A stretch of DNA of 64,000 bases from [Muricauda] lutisoli (nom. illeg.) (GTDB lineage: Bacteria; Bacteroidota; Bacteroidia; Flavobacteriales; Flavobacteriaceae). The stretch lies in NCBI RefSeq assembly GCF_017313105.1, contig NZ_JAFLND010000001.1, positions 992,001-1,056,000 of the forward strand, read 5' to 3'. The notes under the pieces are model-generated. The model saw only the letters and a list, made by a program, of their open reading frames with translations. It had not been told where the DNA came from and ran no database searches. Numbering within the stretch: the stretch's first letter is position 1; every line of letters begins with the position of its first letter. Shown here piece by piece: positions 59,111-64,000 of the stretch. A program made the translations under genes and the position numbers.

Positions 59111-61306
59111 TTACTGCACTATGCTGTTCAGTTGTTGTACCTGCGCATTAAAATTCTTTAGGGTAGTGGCCAATACCCCGATTTGTTCCTGTGCTTCTTT
59201 CCATTCCTTCTGTTCAATGGCCTCGCGCACGCCTGGAAGTGTTTTTACCCCATACCCGGTGTAAAATCCGGGGGCGTAGATCTGGTGCTTGAACCAATCC
59301 CTACGGGGTAGTCCCTTATCCTGCAGCAATACCTGCTCCATACCCATCAACTCTTGGTTCAGTTGTGCCTTTTTGGCGCTGGACAGGGCAAGTACATCGG
59401 CCTTGGAAAAGGTGGCTATACTTTTCTTTAGATCGGCAACCACATTTTGTATGGGCGAAAAGTCCAAATAGGGTACTTCGTCCTTCATTTTTGCGGGTGC
59501 CACGGGTTTTTTGGGGTCCATGGTCAGTTGGTAAGCATCCTGCTTTACCAGTTTGTTGTGTTTTTCCACTTCGGCACGCATGTCCTCCAATGTTTTCATT
59601 ACTTCGCCCAAATAGCCTTCAATGGTGCTGTGCCATTGGGTAAGTTCAAACGGCAGTACCTCGGCATTCGCCAAACGTAACGAAATACGCCCTGCGGTGT
59701 TGGCCAAAGCCACACCATAGTCAAAACCAGGGTCTTTAAAACGGGTGTAGTGGGTGTAGGTATCGTAAATGGTGTGGTATTCCCCACCACGGCCTTCGCC
59801 ACCGTAGCCCAAGTTCAACGAGGCAATGCCCGTATGCTGTATAAATGGCGTATAATCCGAACCAGAGCCCAAAGCGGACAATTTAAAGGAGTTGTCGCCA
59901 CCGCGCATTACATTGGCGGCCTTGCGACGCTCCGCAACGGAAACGCCTTTTTGCGGGTCGGTCACCGCATTGGCCACTTGGCCCACCATGGCCTGTAGGG
60001 AGTGGGAACCTCCAACGCCCAAATACCCACGGCTGTTACCATCGGTATTAATGTAGGCCACGGCCTTTTCCTTTAACTCTGGAATATGGTCCTCCACCCA
60101 TTCGGTGGAACCGATAAGTCCGGGCTCTTCGGCATCCCAGGCACAGTAGACCATGGTACGCTTGGGCTTGTTGCCTTCTTTGGCCAATTGGGCCACTACG
60201 CGGGCTTCTTCCATTAGGGCGACCATACCACTAATGGGATCGCTGGCACCGTGTACCCATGCATCGTGGTGGTTGCCACGGATCACCCACTCGTCCGGAA
60301 ATTCATCGCCTTCCAAGGTAGCGATCAGGTTGTGGGCAGGTTTCAATTGCCAGTCAAATTCCAATTTCAGGTGTACCTTGGCAGGTCCAGGCCCAATATG
60401 ATAGGTAAGGGGCAAAGCACCTCTCCAAGAAGCCGGGGCCACAGGGCCTTCCAATGCCTCCAATAAAGGTTGTGCATCTTCGTAGGAAATAGGCAGTACC
60501 GGGATTTTGGTAATGGTCGGGGCCTCTTCGCGGTCCAAACGTTTCGCATTTTTGGTGGCGGCATAGCCGGGCGTCAATACATCGCCGGGATACAAGGGCA
60601 TGTCCATTACGGAACCGCGCTGCACGCCTGTTTTGTTCTTAAAGGCACCTTTGGGGTATACATCGCCTTGGTAATAGCCATCATCTTCCGGATCGGAATA
60701 GATGATACAGCCAATGGCCCCTTTTTCGGCAGCCAGTTTGGGCTTGATGCCTCGCCAAGAACCGTAGTATTTGGCAATAACGATCTTTCCTTTTACATCG
60801 ATGCCCATTTTTTCAAGTTCTTCGTAGTCACTGGGAATACCGTAGTTTACAAAGACCAGTTCGGCCTCTACGTCGCCATCGGTAGAAAAGGCGTTGTAGC
60901 TGGGCAACAGTTTATCGCCCTGCGCCGTGTAGGGGTCACCCTCCACGGGAATGGCTTCCAAAGAGGCGGTATATGTGGTGGGAGCAGTCAGCTCCAGCAC
61001 CCGTACCTTGGGATAGGGAAAAAGCACTTGGTAAGTATCGATACGGGTCTTGTACCCCCACGATTTAAACTGCTTTTCCATCCATTTTACGTTCTCTTCG
61101 CCATATTCTGTACCTACCCAGTGGGGTTCGGCGGCCATGCGTTTCATCCATTGGTCGAGATTGTCGGCGGAAAGTTGTTTTTCGTATGCTGCTTCGAGCT
61201 GTTCTTGTGCTTCCGAAGCTGTTTCACTGAACCCAATAATGTTGTCCTGGGCCGAGACGCTGATTACTCCTAAAAGAAGGAGTAAGGGAAGTAATTTATT
61301 TTTCAT
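59111..61306 (-). CDS. M28 family metallopeptidase, glutamate-carboxypeptidase II-like
   Basis: The 731-residue protein has a signal peptide (LLPLLLLLGVISVSA). It has the PSMA/GCPII plan: protease-associated domain (about residues 110-300), M28 catalytic domain with RGNHHDAWVHGASDPISG and WDAEEPGLIGSTEWVED as zinc ligands near residues 345 and 390, and a C-terminal transferrin-receptor-like dimerisation domain. The family cleaves C-terminal glutamate or peptides from substrates outside the cell membrane. The length fits a complete protein. Confidence 0.9.
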   Translation of the reverse strand: MKNKLLPLLLLLGVISVSAQDNIIGFSETASEAQEQLEAAYEKQLSADNLDQWMKRMAAEPHWVGTEYGEENVKWMEKQFKSWGYKTRIDTYQVLFPYPKVRVLELTAPTTYTASLEAIPVEGDPYTAQGDKLLPSYNAFSTDGDVEAELVFVNYGIPSDYEELEKMGIDVKGKIVIAKYYGSWRGIKPKLAAEKGAIGCIIYSDPEDDGYYQGDVYPKGAFKNKTGVQRGSVMDMPLYPGDVLTPGYAATKNAKRLDREEAPTITKIPVLPISYEDAQPLLEALEGPVAPASWRGALPLTYHIGPGPAKVHLKLEFDWQLKPAHNLIATLEGDEFPDEWVIRGNHHDAWVHGASDPISGMVALMEEARVVAQLAKEGNKPKRTMVYCAWDAEEPGLIGSTEWVEDHIPELKEKAVAYINTDGNSRGYLGVGGSHSLQAMVGQVANAVTDPQKGVSVAERRKAANVMRGGDNSFKLSALGSGSDYTPFIQHTGIASLNLGYGGEGRGGEYHTIYDTYTHYTRFKDPGFDYGVALANTAGRISLRLANAEVLPFELTQWHSTIEGYLGEVMKTLEDMRAEVEKHNKLVKQDAYQLTMDPKKPVAPAKMKDEVPYLDFSPIQNVVADLKKSIATFSKADVLALSSAKKAQLNQELMGMEQVLLQDKGLPRRDWFKHQIYAPGFYTGYGVKTLPGVREAIEQKEWKEAQEQIGVLATTLKNFNAQVQQLNSIVQ

Positions 61307-61704
61307 TGTTTTGAATTAGCTCCCTAAATTTAAGGGATTGTTTAAAGGTAATGAAGTAAAAAGGCAAGAAGTGATGTCAAATTTTCAAAGAATTTGCATT
61401 TTCTTTGAAAAGCCCTGTTTAAATTGATAAAACGGATAGTGAACCTCAGCTGATTTCTTATTTGAAAAGATCTTTTTGGATATTTGAGCTTCATAGGAAC
61501 ATTTTTTGTGCCTAGGTATCCAAGGGGCACTATTAATCCCAGCTAACCTCCATGGTTTAATATATTTTCATTAACTTGTTGAAATATAGGCGGATAAATA
61601 TCTGCCCAATAAAATTCTCCTTCCCATTTCTATTAATTTAATTATCGTTTACCCTCTGCCATAAACGATATTTTGGTACACGTAACAACCTAAACAAACA
61701 TAAA
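61307..61704. other. Intergenic region without recognised features
   Basis: These 398 bp separate the divergent M28 peptidase and truncated haemoglobin genes. They are AT-rich. A 62-codon minus-strand ORF (61342-61530) has no domain, and I see no convincing operator, hairpin or RNA. Promoters for both flanking genes must lie here but could not be fixed. Confidence 0.5.
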
Positions 61705-62079
61705 ATGGAACGCACACTTTTTGAACGACTTGGAGGAAGAGAAGGTATTTCCGCCATTGTGGATACCACTGTAAACAATCATATGGAGAACCCTGCGGTA
61801 AATGCCAGGTTTCTGCCTTTAAAAGACCAACAGGAGCGTTTACGGATAATAAAAGATCATACTATTGATTTTTTCAGCATGGGCAGTGGTGGTCCAGCAA
61901 ATTATACCGGTTTGGACATGGTAGCTGCTCATACAGGAATGAATATTAGTCCAGGTGAATATTTTCATGTAATGGATGATATTATGCTTGCTTTGGATGC
62001 AAACGGAATTGATGAGGATTCTAAGAAAGATGTTCTTTCCGTTTTATGGTCCTTAAAAGGTATGATTGTTTCAAAATAG
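61705..62079 (+). CDS. Group 1 truncated haemoglobin
   Basis: The 124-residue protein is a typical trHbN-type globin: TLFERLGGREGISAIVDTTV at the start, VNARFLPLKDQQERLRIIKD and GLDMVAAHTGMNISPGEYFH, where the His near residue 77 is the likely haem ligand. Such globins bind O2 or NO in the cytosol. It is 76 bp upstream of the PLP-enzyme gene. Confidence 0.9.
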   Translation: MERTLFERLGGREGISAIVDTTVNNHMENPAVNARFLPLKDQQERLRIIKDHTIDFFSMGSGGPANYTGLDMVAAHTGMNISPGEYFHVMDDIMLALDANGIDEDSKKDVLSVLWSLKGMIVSK

Positions 62080-62154
62080 TATTTGGCAATGTCCGAGTCG
62101 GTTGTTTAACATTGGGGAATATTGGTTATTTTAGAAGCAATCAATCCAACCGAT

Positions 62155-63432
62155 ATGTCACAACGCAGAAAATTTTTAAGGCAGGGGGCAGCGGCCATGT
62201 TGTCCTTGCCCTTATTATCTTTTGACCCCCAAAAAGACTGGTCCATTCAATCTCTAAAAACCAATGCTCCCAAAGATGAGGCCTATTGGAACATGGTGCG
62301 CAAACAGTTTCCATTGAAAGAAGGACAGACTTACTTTAACAACGGTACCATGGGGCCAACGCCAGGGTATGTGCTCGATAAAATGTTCGACCATATGATG
62401 CACTGGAACGTGGAAGCCGCTACGGTGGACTATAAAAACGGGTCGGGCCCTGAGTTGTTGACAGGCTATTTTCCCTACGAGGAACTGCGAACCAAATTGG
62501 GCAAGATCATCAACTGTGATTTTAAGGAAATCTCCCTGACACAAAATGCCACCTTTGGCATGAACTACGTGGGCATGGGTCTTGATCTAAAAGCCGGGGA
62601 CGAGTTACTCAATACGAACCAAGAACACGGCGGTGGTTTTGGTGCTTGGCAACTCTTGGCAAAACGTAAAGGCTGTGTGTACAAACAGGCCACCATGCCC
62701 GAACCTGCCAACGACCCTCAGGAAATTGTGGATGCTATTTTTAAGGAAGTCACGCCAAAGACCAAAGTAATTGCTATTCCACATATCGTATCGGGCTTTG
62801 GCACTGTAATGCCCGTTAAAGAAATCTGTGCCGAGGCCAGAAAACGGGACATTTTCACCGTTTTGGACGGAGCGCAGTGTGTGGGACAAATTCCCGTGGA
62901 TGTTAAAGATATTGGTTGTGATGCGTATTACTCCAGTTTGCACAAATGGCTTTTGGCCCCTTCGGGCAGCGGGTTGTTGTACATCAATAAGGATGTGGTG
63001 GGCGATATCTGGACCACCATTGCGAGTTATAACTGGGACAATCAAGATGATCACGGTTTCCGTTTGATGCAAAATGGCACCGGAAACGCCGGTCTTATGG
63101 CGGGCTATGAAGCCGCTGTGGATTTCTTTAATACCATCGGCCATGATGTGTGGTTGGCCCGGGTAAAGGAACTGGGCAACTATTTGCGCGATGGCCTCAA
63201 GGAAATGAAACATGTCACTTTTTACTCCTCCACTAATGAAGCTATGGCCGCTGGCATCACTACCTATGGTGTGGAGGGCATGTCGGGTCCCGAACTACAG
63301 AAATATATGTGGGAAAAAGAGCGCTTGCAGCCCCGTTCAGTGGGGAGCAAGATGCTTCGCCATTCCGTTCATATTTATAATTCCAAAGCAGAGATCGACA
63401 AGGCTTTGCAATTGGTCGAGGGGTTGGGGTAG
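62155..63432 (+). CDS. Class V aminotransferase-like PLP enzyme, Tat-exported
   Basis: From the ATG at 62155 (MSQRRKFLRQGAAAMLSLPL) the signal is a twin-arginine type (QRRKFLRQGAAAMLSLPLLS), and the product has 425 residues. A start 33 bp upstream adds a stretch without signal features. The PLP part has FNNGTMGPTPGYVLDKMF, VLDGAQCVGQIPVD as the aspartate region, and YYSSLHKWLLAPSGSGLLYI with the PLP-binding lysine. Exported members of the class V family (isopenicillin-N-epimerase-like) are known in Bacteroidota. The substrate is unknown. Confidence 0.85.
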   Translation: MSQRRKFLRQGAAAMLSLPLLSFDPQKDWSIQSLKTNAPKDEAYWNMVRKQFPLKEGQTYFNNGTMGPTPGYVLDKMFDHMMHWNVEAATVDYKNGSGPELLTGYFPYEELRTKLGKIINCDFKEISLTQNATFGMNYVGMGLDLKAGDELLNTNQEHGGGFGAWQLLAKRKGCVYKQATMPEPANDPQEIVDAIFKEVTPKTKVIAIPHIVSGFGTVMPVKEICAEARKRDIFTVLDGAQCVGQIPVDVKDIGCDAYYSSLHKWLLAPSGSGLLYINKDVVGDIWTTIASYNWDNQDDHGFRLMQNGTGNAGLMAGYEAAVDFFNTIGHDVWLARVKELGNYLRDGLKEMKHVTFYSSTNEAMAAGITTYGVEGMSGPELQKYMWEKERLQPRSVGSKMLRHSVHIYNSKAEIDKALQLVEGLG

Positions 63433-63451
63433 TTGACAAAGTAAAGACTTA

Positions 63452-63482
63452 AAAAAAGGCGCACTGATCAGTGCGCCTTTTA
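63452..63482. terminator. Bidirectional terminator between convergent genes
   Basis: AAAAAAGGCGCACTGATCAG and TGCGCCTTTT: the ten-base stem AAGGCGCACT/AGTGCGCCTT closes on a four-base GATC loop, with A and T runs on both sides. It serves the PLP-enzyme gene and the amidohydrolase gene. Confidence 0.85.
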
Positions 63483-63502
63483 CTTTTTATAAAGGTATGT
63501 TC

Positions 63503-64000
63503 TTATTTCTGCATACCTGGTACGCCTTCCGGTTTTTTGGTTTGCCAGTGGAAGGGTTCTGCTTCTTTTTTCACGGGTGCCACTTCATCAAGCGTGCCCG
63601 CATCGTAGACCTTACCGTTTTTGATCACATGGGTAAGCGTATTGGTGTTACGTATATCCTCCAACGGATTTTCATCCATAATGAGGAGGTCTGCCAATTT
63701 ACCTTCTTCGATACTTCCCAAATCACCGTCCAAGCCAAGGGCTTCGGCACCCAAAATGGTGGCTACTTTTAGGGCATCCATGTTCTCCATGCCGCCACTG
63801 GCCACGGACCATAGCTCCCAATGGTAGCCCAATCCTTGCAACTGACCATGGCTTCCAACACCGCCAAGTCCATTATCTTCTACCAAATCTTTCATAAACT
63901 CGGCATGCTTGGGGAACACATGTTCTTCGGGCATAAACCAAGCGCCCCTTCTGCGTGATTTTTGTGCCAACTCTTCGTAAGGAGTGAAGTATTGGAGTTT
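63503..64000 (-). CDS. Amidohydrolase family protein, N-terminus outside window
   Basis: The 166 visible residues are the C-terminal part; the frame is open to the right edge. The segment VATILGAEALGLDGDLGSIE followed by EGKLADLLIMDENPLEDI is the typical end of amidohydrolases, where the composite domain closes. The final region has a lysine- and proline-rich tail (HWQTKKPEGVPGMQK). The metal-binding residues lie in the missing N-terminal part. It may be a prolidase-like or imidazolonepropionase-like enzyme of the envelope, but that cannot be tested here. Confidence 0.85.
   Translation of the reverse strand, partial: KLQYFTPYEELAQKSRRRGAWFMPEEHVFPKHAEFMKDLVEDNGLGGVGSHGQLQGLGYHWELWSVASGGMENMDALKVATILGAEALGLDGDLGSIEEGKLADLLIMDENPLEDIRNTNTLTHVIKNGKVYDAGTLDEVAPVKKEAEPFHWQTKKPEGVPGMQK

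Noticed and set aside
60470..61273. Plus-strand ORF of 267 codons
   Set aside because: It is antisense to the M28 peptidase gene, whose signal peptide, domains and zinc motifs are clear; the predicted protein has no family features and is a by-product of codon bias.
61342..61530. Minus-strand ORF of 62 codons in the 61.3-61.7 kb spacer
   Set aside because: No domain or signal sequence, and it covers the likely promoter area of the M28 gene.

Overview
The window comes from a member of the Bacteroidota, most likely a marine Flavobacteriaceae close to Muricauda/Flagellimonas. The signs are TAnnTTTG-type -7 boxes and few Shine-Dalgarno sequences, many lipoproteins, DUF6090 paralogs, a MuiA-type protein with a TonB-plug-like insertion, a fused two-component E1 dehydrogenase and a YraQ-type permease. 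The genus is inferred from gene style only. No rRNA, tRNA, CRISPR array, transposase or prophage was seen.

Layout. 1-6.5 kb: chromosomal genes (MuiA cut by the window edge, DCC-family protein, HExxH lipoprotein, methyltransferase, carotenoid-desaturase-like flavoprotein). 6.5-19.0 kb: an accessory array in which every gene is on the minus strand and units of one to four unrelated genes are separated by copies of one intergenic repeat (core close to CTTAAAAGTAGGGAATTTAG). Cargo includes five DUF6090 proteins (one broken by an in-frame stop), a DinB protein, a cyclophilin, small secreted proteins, an SGNH hydrolase, a GIY-YIG-like protein and a metallopeptidase-like protein. The layout resembles a gene-cassette array without an integrase. 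19.0-20.9 kb: a two-gene CBASS-like defence module (SLATT membrane protein plus CD-NTase with a C-terminal sensor domain). 20.9-21.7 kb: a 12-bp inverted repeat and a G-rich heptamer repeat.

21.7-36.8 kb: DUF885 lipoprotein; an amidohydrolase followed by four overlapping DUF6090 genes; a TPR-HTH regulator divergent from a cholesterol-dependent-cytolysin-like lipoprotein; a permease; a Gfo/Idh/MocA oxidoreductase; an alpha/beta hydrolase with TPRs. 37-51 kb: mostly housekeeping (MutS2, uracil-DNA glycosylase, nucleoside phosphorylase, YciH/SUI1, fused branched-chain 2-oxoacid dehydrogenase E1, OmpA-family protein, EamA transporter, PQQ-type sugar dehydrogenase).

51.7-55.7 kb is a compact cluster (isochorismatase-like hydrolase, AhpD-like protein, YHS protein, DUF1348 protein, AraC regulator, DUF302 protein). 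Two of its genes share an almost duplicated promoter with paired TGTCCA sites 21 bp apart, good candidates for the AraC operator. 55.9-57.1 kb is an AT-rich islet of three unknown genes. 57.1-64 kb holds a RadC-like JAB protein, a zinc alcohol dehydrogenase, an M28 peptidase, a truncated haemoglobin, a Tat-exported PLP enzyme and the end of an amidohydrolase.

The strongest candidates for something undescribed are the repeat-delimited unidirectional array, the nine DUF6090 paralogs with a near-constant membrane anchor and variable outer part, and the duplicated operator pair in the AraC cluster.
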